Positions 53,420 to 62,149 of a stretch of 64,000 nt of DNA are shown here, in pieces. Made by a program: the position numbers and the translations under genes. Location: the NCBI GenBank assembly GCA_944326485.1, contig CALVED010000001.1, positions 1 through 64,000 on the forward strand. Reading direction: 5' to 3'. The stretch is from Candidatus Gastranaerophilales bacterium (GTDB lineage Bacteria > Cyanobacteriota > Vampirovibrionia > Gastranaerophilales > Gastranaerophilaceae). Every line of letters begins with the position of its first letter. The stretch's first letter is position 1. Under the pieces are notes generated by a model. That model was not told the origin of the DNA. It worked only from the letters and a program-made list of their open reading frames with translations, and made no database searches.

Positions 53420-53522
53420 AAAAACGATTACAAGATACAGAAAAAACATACTAAGAAATATATTTGATGTATAATAAATTATGTTGTGGATGTGCGCAGT
53501 AGATTAGCGGAGGAAGTCATTT

Positions 53523-54386
53523 ATGACAGTAAAGGATTGGTTCGAACAACGCAAAGAAATGCAAATAGCTAGAAGAGCCAAAGAAACTCAAATTGATGAC
53601 AGTATAGGAAAACTATGGGTTAAATGTTATAATTGCAACTCACAATTATTAAAAAAAGAAGTTGAAGAAAATTTAGATGTATGCCCAAAATGTAATTACC
53701 ATTTTAGAATAAATGCAAGGACACGCATAAATCAATTATTTGATGAAGGCACATTTGAAGAATTATTTGGAAATATAACTACAGCTGATCCATTGAATTT
53801 TGTAGATACAGAACCATATAAAAAAAGAATTACTCAAGCAAAAGCAAAAACAAATATGAATGAAGCTGTTATTTCGGGGATTGGAAAAATAGATGGAAAC
53901 GAAGTAGCCGCAGCAGTTATGGATTTTGAATTTATGGGTGGTTCAATGGGAAGTGTTGTAGGTGAGAAAGTAACACTTGCAATGGAAGAAGCACTTAAAA
54001 GAAAGATACCTATGTTAGCAGTAACAGCCTCAGGTGGTGCAAGAATGCAAGAGAGCATATTAAGTTTAATGCAAATGGCAAAAACAAGCTGCGCTGTTGC
54101 AAGACTCAATGAAGCAGGACTTTTATATATTACAGTTCTGACAGAACCTACTTTTGGCGGTGTAACAGCCAGTTTCGCAACATTAGGCGATATTATTATT
54201 GCAGAACAAGATGCCAGAATTGGTTTTGCAGGAAGAAGAGTTATAGAACAAACTATAAGACAAAGTTTGCCGGCCGATTTCCAGACAGCAAATTATCTTA
54301 TGAAATACGGTCAAATTGATATGATTTCATCAAGAGCAGAATTAAAATCTACAATATCAAAGTTGATTAATCTTCATAAGAAATAG
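53523..54386 (+). CDS. accD: Acetyl-CoA carboxylase carboxyltransferase subunit beta
   Basis: Transfers the carboxyl group from biotin to acetyl-CoA, together with AccA, in fatty acid synthesis. The N-terminal zinc ribbon is C-Y-N-C and C-P-K-C (about residues 39-61). The crotonase-like fold follows: FMGGSMGSVVGEKVTLAMEEA, VTASGGARMQESILSLMQMAK and LTEPTFGGVTASFATLGDIIIAEQDARIGFAGRRVIEQT. GGAGGAAG precedes the ATG and TATAAT lies at 53470-53475, so a promoter is plausible in the gap after argS. It heads accD-accA-prmA-kdsB-efflux. Confidence 0.97.
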   Translation: MTVKDWFEQRKEMQIARRAKETQIDDSIGKLWVKCYNCNSQLLKKEVEENLDVCPKCNYHFRINARTRINQLFDEGTFEELFGNITTADPLNFVDTEPYKKRITQAKAKTNMNEAVISGIGKIDGNEVAAAVMDFEFMGGSMGSVVGEKVTLAMEEALKRKIPMLAVTASGGARMQESILSLMQMAKTSCAVARLNEAGLLYITVLTEPTFGGVTASFATLGDIIIAEQDARIGFAGRRVIEQTIRQSLPADFQTANYLMKYGQIDMISSRAELKSTISKLINLHKK

Positions 54387-54394
54387 GAGAAAAT

Positions 54395-55345
54395 ATGACT
54401 ATTTTAGAATTTGAAAAACCATTATATGAAATTCAAGAAAAAATACAAGAATTAAAAAAGATAAGTGAGTCTTCAGGAATGGATGTATCAGAACAAATAG
54501 AAACTTTTGAAAAACAGGCAAATGAATATAAAAAAGAACTTTATGCAAATTTAACACCTGCACAAAGAATTCAAATTGCCAGACATTCAGACAGACCAAC
54601 ATTTCTAGACTATATAAAATTAATGACAACAGATTTTATAGAATTACACGGAGATAGAGAAGGCTGTGATGATAGAGCTATAATTGGCGGTATTGCTAAA
54701 ATAGATGGTCAAAGTGTAATTATAATCGGCACACAAAAAGGTAAAACAACAAAAGAAAATTTAGTTTATAACTTTGGAATGCCTCAACCACAAGGATATA
54801 GAAAAGCATTAAGACTTTTTTATCACGCAAATAAATTTAATTTACCTATAGTTACTTTAATAGATACTCCCGGAGCATACCCCGGAATGAAAGCGGAAGA
54901 AACAGCTCAGGGAACGGCAATCGCTGAAAATTTAAGAGAAATGGCGAAATTAAATGTTCCAATTATTGCTGTAATAACGGGTGAAGGTTGCAGTGGAGGA
55001 GCTTTAGGCCTAGCAGTTGCAGATAAAGTATTTATGCTTGAACATTCATATTATACTGTTATTTCGCCAGAAGGATGTGCTTCCATATTATGGAGAGATG
55101 CTTCAAAAGCTGATGTTGCGGCTCAAGCATTAAAGATTACAAGTGAAGATTTATTAGGTCTTGAAATAATAGATGGCATTGTGAAAGAACCTTTAGGCGG
55201 TGCACATTGTGATTATGAAATGATTGCTAATGAACTTAAATCAACAATATCAAAATCAATCAAAGAATTAAAAGATATTAAACCTGAAAAACTTAAAAAT
55301 GATAGATATAATAAATTTAGAAGAATGGGTGTATTTTGTCAGTAA
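54395..55345 (+). CDS. accA: Acetyl-CoA carboxylase carboxyltransferase subunit alpha
   Basis: The partner of AccD in the carboxyltransferase. The 316-residue protein has FEKPLYEIQEKIQELKKISE at the start, then LHGDREGCDDRAIIGGIAKIDGQSV, NFGMPQPQGYRKALRLFYHANKFNLPIVTLIDTPGAYPGMKAEE and GEGCSGGALGLAVADKVFMLEHSYYTVISPEGCASILW, all typical. It starts eight bases after accD. The prmA start lies ten bases inside its 3' end. Confidence 0.97.
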   Translation: MTILEFEKPLYEIQEKIQELKKISESSGMDVSEQIETFEKQANEYKKELYANLTPAQRIQIARHSDRPTFLDYIKLMTTDFIELHGDREGCDDRAIIGGIAKIDGQSVIIIGTQKGKTTKENLVYNFGMPQPQGYRKALRLFYHANKFNLPIVTLIDTPGAYPGMKAEETAQGTAIAENLREMAKLNVPIIAVITGEGCSGGALGLAVADKVFMLEHSYYTVISPEGCASILWRDASKADVAAQALKITSEDLLGLEIIDGIVKEPLGGAHCDYEMIANELKSTISKSIKELKDIKPEKLKNDRYNKFRRMGVFCQ

Positions 55346-56256
55346 AAAAAACATACTGGGAGCTTTCTGTTGAGATAAATCCGATTTGTTCAGATATTGT
55401 ATGTGACATTATTCAATCAGAATTTAATTGTGAAGGAATTATTACTGCAGAAGAAAAATATAAAAATTTAGAACTTATTGAAACAACAGAAAATATTATA
55501 AAAGCATATATTGTTGCTGATATTCTTGAACAAGAAAAAATACAAGAATTTTTCTATCAAAAGAAAAGAGAATTAATAGAAAGAAATGTATTCAACTGTG
55601 ATATTGGAAGTTGGAATATATCAATAAAAAAGCAAGAGATTGTTGACTGGTCAAAGAAGTGGAAAGAGAATTGGAAACCAACAATAGTATCAGACAAAAT
55701 AGTAATTTGCCCTACTTGGGAAAAATATACACCTAAAAATGAAGAAATAATTGTAAATATCGATCCGGGAAATGCATTTGGAACAGGAACACATGCAACA
55801 ACACAGTTATGTATAAAAGCTTGTGAAAAATATATGAGAGAAGGAGCCATTGTTGCAGATATAGGTTGCGGATCAGGAATATTAGCAATATGTGCAATGA
55901 AACTTGGTGCAATTAAAGCTGATGCTGTAGATAATGATGAAACAGCTATTGAAACAGCTAAAATAAATGCAGATATAAATAATGAAGGTTCTATTAATTT
56001 TAAAACAGCAACATCTGAAATACTAGAAAATAATAAATACGATTTTGTATTTGCAAATATTCTACATAATGTACTTGCACAAATCATGCCCGATTTAAAA
56101 AGAATAATGAAAAACGGTGCCAAAATAGTTTTAAGCGGTATACTTGAAGGCAAAGAAGATGTTGTAATAAAAGCACTAGATGAAAATAAATTAAATATAA
56201 TAGAAATAATTCATCAAAAAGAATGGATAGCAATAGTTGCTCAAAAGGAGAAATAA
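55336..56256 (+). CDS. prmA: Ribosomal protein L11 methyltransferase
   Basis: Methylates ribosomal protein L11 with S-adenosylmethionine. The 306-residue protein has an N-terminal substrate-recognition domain (YWELSVEINPICSDIVCDII), WKENWKPTIVSDKIVICPTWE, and the methyltransferase core: IDPGNAFGTGTHATTQLCIKACE, VADIGCGSGILAICAMKLGA, VDNDETAIETAKINAD and FVFANILHNVLAQIMPDLKR. The start is a TTG inside accA (ten-base overlap), because the N-terminal domain is needed and no ATG fits. It ends overlapping the kdsB start by one base. Confidence 0.93.
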   Translation: MSVKKTYWELSVEINPICSDIVCDIIQSEFNCEGIITAEEKYKNLELIETTENIIKAYIVADILEQEKIQEFFYQKKRELIERNVFNCDIGSWNISIKKQEIVDWSKKWKENWKPTIVSDKIVICPTWEKYTPKNEEIIVNIDPGNAFGTGTHATTQLCIKACEKYMREGAIVADIGCGSGILAICAMKLGAIKADAVDNDETAIETAKINADINNEGSINFKTATSEILENNKYDFVFANILHNVLAQIMPDLKRIMKNGAKIVLSGILEGKEDVVIKALDENKLNIIEIIHQKEWIAIVAQKEK

Positions 56257-56996
56257 TGTCAAAAACAGCAATAATAATACCGGCAAGATATAATTCAAAA
56301 AGGCTTCAAGGAAAACCACTTATAAAAGTATGTAATAAACCTATTATTCAATGGGTATGGGAACGAGCTATTCAAGTAAAATCTGCTGATACAGTAATAA
56401 TAGCTACTGATAATAAGGAAATATATGAAACAGCAAAAGCATTTGGTGCCAATGTAGAAATGACTTCAGAAAATCATAAATGCGGAAGTGACAGGATTGT
56501 TGAAGTTGCACAAAAATATCCAGATTTATCATATATAATTAATCTTCAAGGTGATGAACCTATGATAAATATTGAATGTATAGAAGAAGTGATAAAACAA
56601 ATCAAAGAAGATGAAAATGCTGATATTGCGACATTGTTATCTCAAATAAAAGAAGATGAAGATTTAGATGATCCCAATATGGTAAAATGTGTAAAAGATA
56701 TTAACGGATATGCAATGTATTTTTCACGTTCAAAAATTCCTTATGAAAGAAATTTTAATATAGCAAAGTTTTATAAACATATTGGAATATACGCTTATAA
56801 AAGAGAATCATTATTCAAAATGACAAAATTTGCACAGCCGGAAATAGAACAAGCCGAAAGCCTTGAACAATTAAGAGCATTATATAATGGAATGAAAATT
56901 AAAACTTCCGTTGTCGATTATAATTCAATAGGAATTGACACCATTGAAGATTTAAATGCGTTTAAAAAACTTGTGGAAAATAAAAAAAATGAATGA
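56256..56996 (+). CDS. kdsB: 3-deoxy-manno-octulosonate cytidylyltransferase
   Basis: Makes CMP-Kdo, the activated sugar joined to lipid A. The 246-residue protein starts SKTAIIIPARYNSKRLQGKPLIKVCNKPIIQWVWERA and has VIIATDNKEIYETAKAFGA, TSENHKCGSDRIVEVAQK, IINLQGDEPMI and AMYFSRSKIPYERN, then KHIGIYAYKRESL and EQAESLEQLRALYNG. I chose the ATG at 56256 because AAGGAG lies before it; it overlaps the prmA stop (TAATG). With lpxI and lpxB elsewhere in the window it supports a lipopolysaccharide-type outer membrane. Confidence 0.95.
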   Translation: MSKTAIIIPARYNSKRLQGKPLIKVCNKPIIQWVWERAIQVKSADTVIIATDNKEIYETAKAFGANVEMTSENHKCGSDRIVEVAQKYPDLSYIINLQGDEPMINIECIEEVIKQIKEDENADIATLLSQIKEDEDLDDPNMVKCVKDINGYAMYFSRSKIPYERNFNIAKFYKHIGIYAYKRESLFKMTKFAQPEIEQAESLEQLRALYNGMKIKTSVVDYNSIGIDTIEDLNAFKKLVENKKNE

Positions 56997-57654
56997 AGCA
57001 GAAAAAAAAGATATACACTTAATTAATGAAAAAAAGATGCTAATTGTAATAATATTTACTATTTTTGCAATGCTTGCAGAAATATCTTTTGGATATTTAA
57101 CAAAATCTATGTCATTACTTGCAGAAGGTTATCACATGAGTGTTCATGTTATAACTTTAGGACTTACCTATATTGCATATATTCTCGCAAGAAAATTTAA
57201 AGATTCTGATTTATTTATAAACGGAACACAAAAAATAGGAATATTAACTGCTTATACCAGTTCTATATTTTTAGGGATAACAGGATTAGGTATCATGTAT
57301 GAATCAATAATGAGATTTATACATCCTGAAACAATTTTATTTACAGAAGCAATATATGCATCAATATTTGCTTTTATAATAAATTTTATTTGCATAATTG
57401 TAATGGAAGGAAAAAATAACTTCCATCACCACAATTTTGATTCTAATACAGATTATAATTACAAAGCAGCATACTACCATATTTTAGCAGATGTATTAAT
57501 CTCAGTTTTAACAATATTTGCACTTGCTATTGGAAAATATTTCAATTGTATACACTTAGATGCTATAACCGGAATAATAGGCGCAATATTAATTTTAAAT
57601 TGGGCATATAAGCTATTAAAACATACCGTAAAAATATTAATAGATATGAAATAA
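56989..57654 (+). CDS. Cation diffusion facilitator, DmeF-like
   Basis: A 221-residue inner-membrane metal exporter with about six membrane segments. In the first metal-binding helix the pair is His49-xxx-His53 (GYHMSVHVITLG), while helix five keeps His164-xxx-Asp168 (YYHILADVLISV). The H-M-x-x-H form is seen in DmeF-type cobalt/nickel/zinc exporters. The loop between has NNFHHHNFDSN, a short His cluster. The classical C-terminal cytoplasmic domain is absent. It overlaps kdsB by eight bases, so it is translated with it. The metal is not known. Confidence 0.85.
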   Translation: MNEAEKKDIHLINEKKMLIVIIFTIFAMLAEISFGYLTKSMSLLAEGYHMSVHVITLGLTYIAYILARKFKDSDLFINGTQKIGILTAYTSSIFLGITGLGIMYESIMRFIHPETILFTEAIYASIFAFIINFICIIVMEGKNNFHHHNFDSNTDYNYKAAYYHILADVLISVLTIFALAIGKYFNCIHLDAITGIIGAILILNWAYKLLKHTVKILIDMK

Positions 57655-57912
57655 TTACATATACTGTTCTTCTTGTATAGCTACAGCACATATTTGAGTA
57701 GATTGAATACAAACTTTTTTAACAGGACCAAGAGTATTCTTTTCAATTAATTTAACGGTAGGAGAGTTAAGTTTTAATATTTGAGTTAGTTCATCATATA
57801 AAGCAAGAGGATTTTCGACATATAAAACCAAAGGAGCTGTAGTTCCTTTAAGAAAAACAAGAACAGATGTTCTTCTTTTTATTTGATTTCCTTGTGAAAA
57901 AGGCTGCGGCAT
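57655..57912 (-). CDS. Conserved-looking small protein, 85 aa
   Basis: No family recognised with certainty. The protein starts MPQPFSQGNQIKRRTSVLVF and has a hydrophobic beta-strand pattern (LKGTTAPLVLYVENPLALYDEL; PVKKVCIQSTQICAVAIQEE). AGAGGAG before the ATG supports the start. The stop is immediately next to the stop of the efflux gene on the other strand. Repeat copy C begins 14 bases before its start, so the repeat lies in its 5' leader. Confidence 0.65.
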   Translation of the reverse strand: MPQPFSQGNQIKRRTSVLVFLKGTTAPLVLYVENPLALYDELTQILKLNSPTVKLIEKNTLGPVKKVCIQSTQICAVAIQEEQYM

Positions 57913-57926
57913 ATTAATATCTCCTC

Positions 57927-58052
57927 TAATTTAATCTGGTTTAGCACATTGTAACTGTATCATTCATACGAACAAAATACTCACTTAAAAAATGTCACTC
58001 AGAAATTCACTTACACTTTATATTTCTCGTGATTTTTCCTCAACATAATAAT
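57927..58052 (-). repeat. Dispersed intergenic repeat, copy C
   Basis: Shares TTTAATCTGGTTTAGCAC with copy B and TTCACTTACACTTT...TCGTGATTTTT with copies A and B. The centre differs, but the inner pairing is kept: GTAT, loop CATTC, ATAC replaces CGAG/CTCG of copy A. It lies directly ahead of the 85-residue protein gene, in the same sense as copy A relative to argS. Confidence 0.75.
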
Positions 58053-58090
58053 ATTAATAAAAGTATTAAAAAAGGTCAAATCAAACAAAT

Positions 58091-58281
58091 ATAATTTAAT
58101 CTGGTTTAGCACTTTGTTACCGGGTCATCCTCACTAACAAAGTATTCATCTTTTGGAGAAGCCACACACCTTCGTTTCACAACGAATTAAAGCTCAATTG
58201 AAAACAAAGTTTTGATTCGTTTTGTAAAAAAATTCACTCACACTTTCAGCTTATCGTGAATTTTTTCTCGGACATTATTAT
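58091..58281 (-). repeat. Dispersed intergenic repeat, copy B
   Basis: The longest copy (about 190 bases). Its ends are nearly identical to copy A in reverse: CACTTTGTTACC...TAACAAAGT at one side and AAAAAATTCACTCACACTTT with TCGTGAATTTTTTCTCGGAC at the other. A segment of about 55 bases between (around 58165-58222, containing CCTTCGTTTCACAACGAA) is absent from A and C but partly present in D. It is arranged in tandem with copy C. Confidence 0.85.
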
Positions 58282-58291
58282 GAAAAATACC

Positions 58292-58522
58292 TTAAATATT
58301 TAATATTTTTTCTATGTTATCTTGCTTTATCTTAATTATTCTAACCATACGTTTTATTACCTCAGATAAATTAGCAATATCTATGTTCTTCATTTGTCCT
58401 GAATTATCATTTATTCCATCAACCAAAAAATTTACTAAGCTACCCACTAAAGTAATATCAATACCCAAAGAACGCACTTTATTTTCTAATTTTTCAGAAT
58501 AATTTATATTATTTTCTTCCAT
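58292..58522 (-). CDS. Small hypothetical helical protein, 76 aa
   Basis: The preferred start is the ATG at 58522 (MEENNINYSEKLENKVRSLG), with AGGGA upstream; the frame is open to 58585. The product is helical and charged (LSEVIKRMVRIIKIKQDNIEKIL), with no signal or membrane segment. Its stop lies ten bases from repeat copy B, whose first hairpin could terminate it, just as copy A follows the 51028 microprotein. Function unknown. Confidence 0.6.
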   Translation of the reverse strand: MEENNINYSEKLENKVRSLGIDITLVGSLVNFLVDGINDNSGQMKNIDIANLSEVIKRMVRIIKIKQDNIEKILNI

Positions 58523-58675
58523 AAATAAATTCCCTATTAAAAAATTATTTTTCATTATACTAACATATTTTCCTATTTTATACAATTAAAAAAATTAATT
58601 TTAAAGATTTGTTTACAAGATATGTATTTTCTAATAATTAAAAAGTATTATTAAAATATAAAAAGAGGAGAAAAA

Positions 58676-59470
58676 ATGATAAAAGTAGGTGTAGTAGGTG
58701 CCTTAGGCAAAATGGGAAAAGAGGTAGTAAAGGCTGTTCTAAACGAAAAAGAGTTAGAATTAGTTATGGCAGTAGATATTGTGGCAGAAGGCAGTGATAT
58801 TGGTTTAGCTGCAATTGGAAAAAGTTGTAATATTTTAATAGATACAAATATAGAAAAATCAATTGATACAAAAAAACCGGATGTAATAGTTGATTTTACT
58901 CAGCCTAAAGATATATACGAACACGTTAACTTATATATGAAAAAGCGCGTAAAATCTGTAATAGGCACAACTGGTTTAAAAGAAGAAGAAATAAAAAAAT
59001 TAGAAGAACTATCAAAAACAAATAATACATCTTGTTTAATAGCGCCAAACTTCTCAACTGGTGCAGTATTATTAATGATGTTTGCAAAACAAGCTTCAAA
59101 ATACTTCAATAATGCAGAAATAATAGAATTACATCACAATCAAAAGAAAGATGCACCATCTGGTACTGCAATAAAAACAGCTCAGTTAATGGCAGAAGAA
59201 AATTCTAATTTTACATTAGGAAATTGTAGTGAAACAGAACTAATAGACGGTGCAAGAGGAGCAAAATCAGATGCTAATATACATATTCATTCAGTAAGAA
59301 TGCCTGGATATATTGCATCACAAGAAGTAATTTTTGGCTCATCAGGACAAATCTTTACAATAAGGCATGATACAATGGATCGTTCTTGTTATATGGCAGG
59401 TGTAATACTTGCTATAAAACACGTTTATAATAACAATGACTTTGTATATGGTTTAGATAATATAATGTAG
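58676..59470 (+). CDS. dapB: 4-hydroxy-tetrahydrodipicolinate reductase
   Basis: NAD(P)H-dependent step of the diaminopimelate/lysine pathway, feeding peptidoglycan. The 264-residue protein has the Rossmann start KVGVVGALGKMGKEVVKAVL, VDFTQPKDIYEHV, GTTGLKEEEIKKL, IAPNFSTGAVLLMMFA and ELHHNQKKDAPSGTAIKTAQLM, the catalytic His-His and Lys motif. AGAGGAG precedes the ATG. The stop lies one base from the convergent anmK stop. Confidence 0.96.
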   Translation: MIKVGVVGALGKMGKEVVKAVLNEKELELVMAVDIVAEGSDIGLAAIGKSCNILIDTNIEKSIDTKKPDVIVDFTQPKDIYEHVNLYMKKRVKSVIGTTGLKEEEIKKLEELSKTNNTSCLIAPNFSTGAVLLMMFAKQASKYFNNAEIIELHHNQKKDAPSGTAIKTAQLMAEENSNFTLGNCSETELIDGARGAKSDANIHIHSVRMPGYIASQEVIFGSSGQIFTIRHDTMDRSCYMAGVILAIKHVYNNNDFVYGLDNIM

Positions 59471-59471
59471 A

Positions 59472-60602
59472 CTAATAAGATATTTTCCCCATAATAACCG
59501 GATCATTAGCACCGGTACAAGATGGAACATTATTAAATTTCTTATTAAAAGTAAAATATCCCAAATAAGCAAAAGCAAGAGCTTCTTTTAATTTGTTTGG
59601 GATATTATAATCTTCATGAGTTTTTATAAGAATATCAGGAATGTAAGATTTTAAATAAGAAATTAAAGCTAAATTATAAGCGCCGCCACCGCCTAATATA
59701 ATTTCATCGATATATCTAATTTTAGGTAAAACAAAATTATTATATGAATCTGCAATAACTTTTGCTGTTAAATTTGTAATTGTAGCAATAATATCATATT
59801 TATTAGAAGGCGCGGTTAACAATATTTTTTCAGCATAATCATTATTAAATAATTCTCTACCGGTTGTTTTTGGAGGTTTAAGAGAATAATAAGATTCATC
59901 TAATAACTTATCAAGCCAAACATAATCTATTTTACCCTTTTGAGCAATTTCTCCATTTTTATCATAAGCTAAGTTAAAGAATTTATTTACGCAATAATCA
60001 ATTAACATATTACCGGGACCATTGTCAAAAGCAAAAATATCGCATATATCAGAAAGAACTGTAACATTAGAAATTCCACCGATATTTTGAACCAGCCTGT
60101 TTTTATCAGTTCCAAAAATTATTTTGTCTGCAAATGGTACTAAAGGAGCACCTTGTCCATTTGCAGCAATATCTTTTGTTCTAAAGTCTCCTATTGTCAT
60201 CACACCTGTTTTATGTGAAATAACAGATATATCACCTATTTGAAGAGTACTTTTTGTTTTAATATTATCTATTTCAATATCATTAGGAATATGACAAATT
60301 GTTTGTCCGTGTGATGATATAAAATCAATATCTGAATTATTAAGTTTAGATTTTCTTATTAATAGATTAGCTGTTTTTGCAAATAACTCACCAACAACAA
60401 AATTCATAAAACATACATCATTAACAGAACCTAAACCATTTGCAAGTTCAAATAATTTTTTTCTAATGTTTTTAGGATAATCCAAAGAGAAATCATCAAC
60501 TATTTCAAATGATAAATCATCAAATATTTTAATTAAACAAGCATCAATTGAATCAAGAGAAGTACCAGACATCATTGATATAATAGTTTTATAAGTTTTC
60601 AT
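59472..60602 (-). CDS. anmK: Anhydro-N-acetylmuramic acid kinase
   Basis: Phosphorylates and opens 1,6-anhydro-MurNAc during peptidoglycan recycling. The 376-residue ASKHA-type protein shows SMMSGTSLDSIDACLIKI, SSHGQTICHIP, IGDFRTKDIAANGQGAPLVPFADKI, NIGGISNVTVL, AFDNGPGNMLIDYCVNKFF and EIILGGGGAYNLALISYLK. It converges on dapB. MurQ is not in the window. Confidence 0.94.
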   Translation of the reverse strand: MKTYKTIISMMSGTSLDSIDACLIKIFDDLSFEIVDDFSLDYPKNIRKKLFELANGLGSVNDVCFMNFVVGELFAKTANLLIRKSKLNNSDIDFISSHGQTICHIPNDIEIDNIKTKSTLQIGDISVISHKTGVMTIGDFRTKDIAANGQGAPLVPFADKIIFGTDKNRLVQNIGGISNVTVLSDICDIFAFDNGPGNMLIDYCVNKFFNLAYDKNGEIAQKGKIDYVWLDKLLDESYYSLKPPKTTGRELFNNDYAEKILLTAPSNKYDIIATITNLTAKVIADSYNNFVLPKIRYIDEIILGGGGAYNLALISYLKSYIPDILIKTHEDYNIPNKLKEALAFAYLGYFTFNKKFNNVPSCTGANDPVIMGKISY

Positions 60603-60700
60603 ACAAAAATTATACGACTTGCATACACATAAGAAAAGAATTTAACAATTCAACATTTAAGTTATTTATTGTATAATTAATAATTGTATAGGGGAGATAT

Positions 60701-62143
60701 ATGGCAGCACTATATTCTATTATATTAGCAGGTGGTTCTGGCAAAAGATTATGGCCAATATCAAGAGAGATGTATCCTAAACAATTTTTAAAATTGGATA
60801 ATGAAAATTCTCTTTTTCAACAAACCTTTTTAAGATTAGCTAGTGTTATTGATGATAAAAATATCATTACAACTACAAATGTAAAACATGCATCAATAAT
60901 AAAAGAACAATTAAAATTATTAAAAGAAAAGTTCTGTAGGAAATCAGAATACAAGATGTTAACAGAACCAATATCTAAAAATACAGCGCCATCATTAAGT
61001 ATTGCAGTAAAGTATATAAGAGATATAAAGTCTTTTAAAAAAGATTCTCCAATAATTTTAGCAGTACCTTCTGATCATATTATATATGATAGAGAGCTTT
61101 TTGCATCTTTAATAGAAAAAGGAATTCCGCTTGCTAAAGCAGGTTATATAGTAACATTTTCAACAAAAACAGATGAAATTAACGAAAATTTTGGTTATAT
61201 AAAAACAAGAAAAAATTCTAAACTTTCAGAAATAGAGCCAACGGCGCTTAAAGTTTCAAGTTTTATAGAAAAACCTACAGAAAAGGAATCAAAGGAATTT
61301 TCGAAAGGACAATTCTTTGTAAATACAGGAATGTATATGTTTAGTGCAGAAACATTTTTAAGTGAACTGGAAAAAAATTCAAAAGAAATTTATAAAATTA
61401 TAAAAGATGAAATTATAAAAGATTCAATTCCATCAATACCGTTAAACATATACGATAAAATGCCTGAGATATCAATAGATTATGCACTTATGGAAAAAAG
61501 TAAAAAGCTTGTTACTATTCCCTTTGAGATAGATTGGAAAGATATTGGTTCTTGGGATTGTATATATGAAATAGGGAAAAAAGATGAAAATGGCAACTAT
61601 ATTGAAGGAAATGCAATTGATATAGGCTCAAAAGATTCAATGGTATATTCAACTTCAAAATTAGTAGCAACAATGGATTTAAAAGATACAGTAGTAGTTG
61701 AAACAGAAGATGCAGTACTTGTATGCAACAGAAAAAAAATTAATGGTGTAAAAAGTATATACAAAAAACTTAGCGGGAAAAATTCAACAGCAAAAGAAAT
61801 ACATAAAACGGTATATAGACCTTGGGGATATTATACAGTACTCGAAGAAGGAACAGGATTTTTAACAAAATGTATTACCGTAAATCCAAATGCTAAATTA
61901 AGCATTCAAAAACATTTTCATAGAAGTGAACACTGGATTATACTAGAAGGTGAAGCAACTGTAATAAAGGGAGATGAAACACTAACTTTGAGTTCAGGAG
62001 ATAGCGTAGATATAGATATAGAAGAAATTCATTCACTTCAAAATTTGGGAAAAGAACAATTAAAAGTTCTTGAGGTACAGCAAGGTGATATACTTGATGA
62101 AAATGATATTGAAAGAATACAAGATATATACGGAAGAGCTTAA
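60701..62143 (+). CDS. manC: Mannose-1-phosphate guanylyltransferase / mannose-6-phosphate isomerase (type II)
   Basis: Makes GDP-mannose for surface glycans. The N-terminal nucleotidyltransferase starts SIILAGGSGKRLWPISREMYPKQFLKLDN, with PSDHIIYDRELF, YIKTRKNSK...FIEKPTEKES, FVNTGMYMF and WKDIGSWDCIYEIG. The C-terminal cupin (about 370-470) is the type II isomerase domain: YRPWGYYTVLEEGTGFLTK, KHFHRSEHWIILEGEATV and IHSLQNLGKEQLKVLEVQQG. At 480 residues it is full length. GGGGAG lies before the ATG. It starts a run with dxr and aroQ. Confidence 0.94.
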   Translation: MAALYSIILAGGSGKRLWPISREMYPKQFLKLDNENSLFQQTFLRLASVIDDKNIITTTNVKHASIIKEQLKLLKEKFCRKSEYKMLTEPISKNTAPSLSIAVKYIRDIKSFKKDSPIILAVPSDHIIYDRELFASLIEKGIPLAKAGYIVTFSTKTDEINENFGYIKTRKNSKLSEIEPTALKVSSFIEKPTEKESKEFSKGQFFVNTGMYMFSAETFLSELEKNSKEIYKIIKDEIIKDSIPSIPLNIYDKMPEISIDYALMEKSKKLVTIPFEIDWKDIGSWDCIYEIGKKDENGNYIEGNAIDIGSKDSMVYSTSKLVATMDLKDTVVVETEDAVLVCNRKKINGVKSIYKKLSGKNSTAKEIHKTVYRPWGYYTVLEEGTGFLTKCITVNPNAKLSIQKHFHRSEHWIILEGEATVIKGDETLTLSSGDSVDIDIEEIHSLQNLGKEQLKVLEVQQGDILDENDIERIQDIYGRA

Positions 62144-62149
62144 TAGAAA

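Noticed and set aside
55557-56153. Minus-strand open frame of 198 residues inside prmA
   Set aside because: It is a shadow of prmA, whose motifs and operon context are decisive; no ribosome site or family match.
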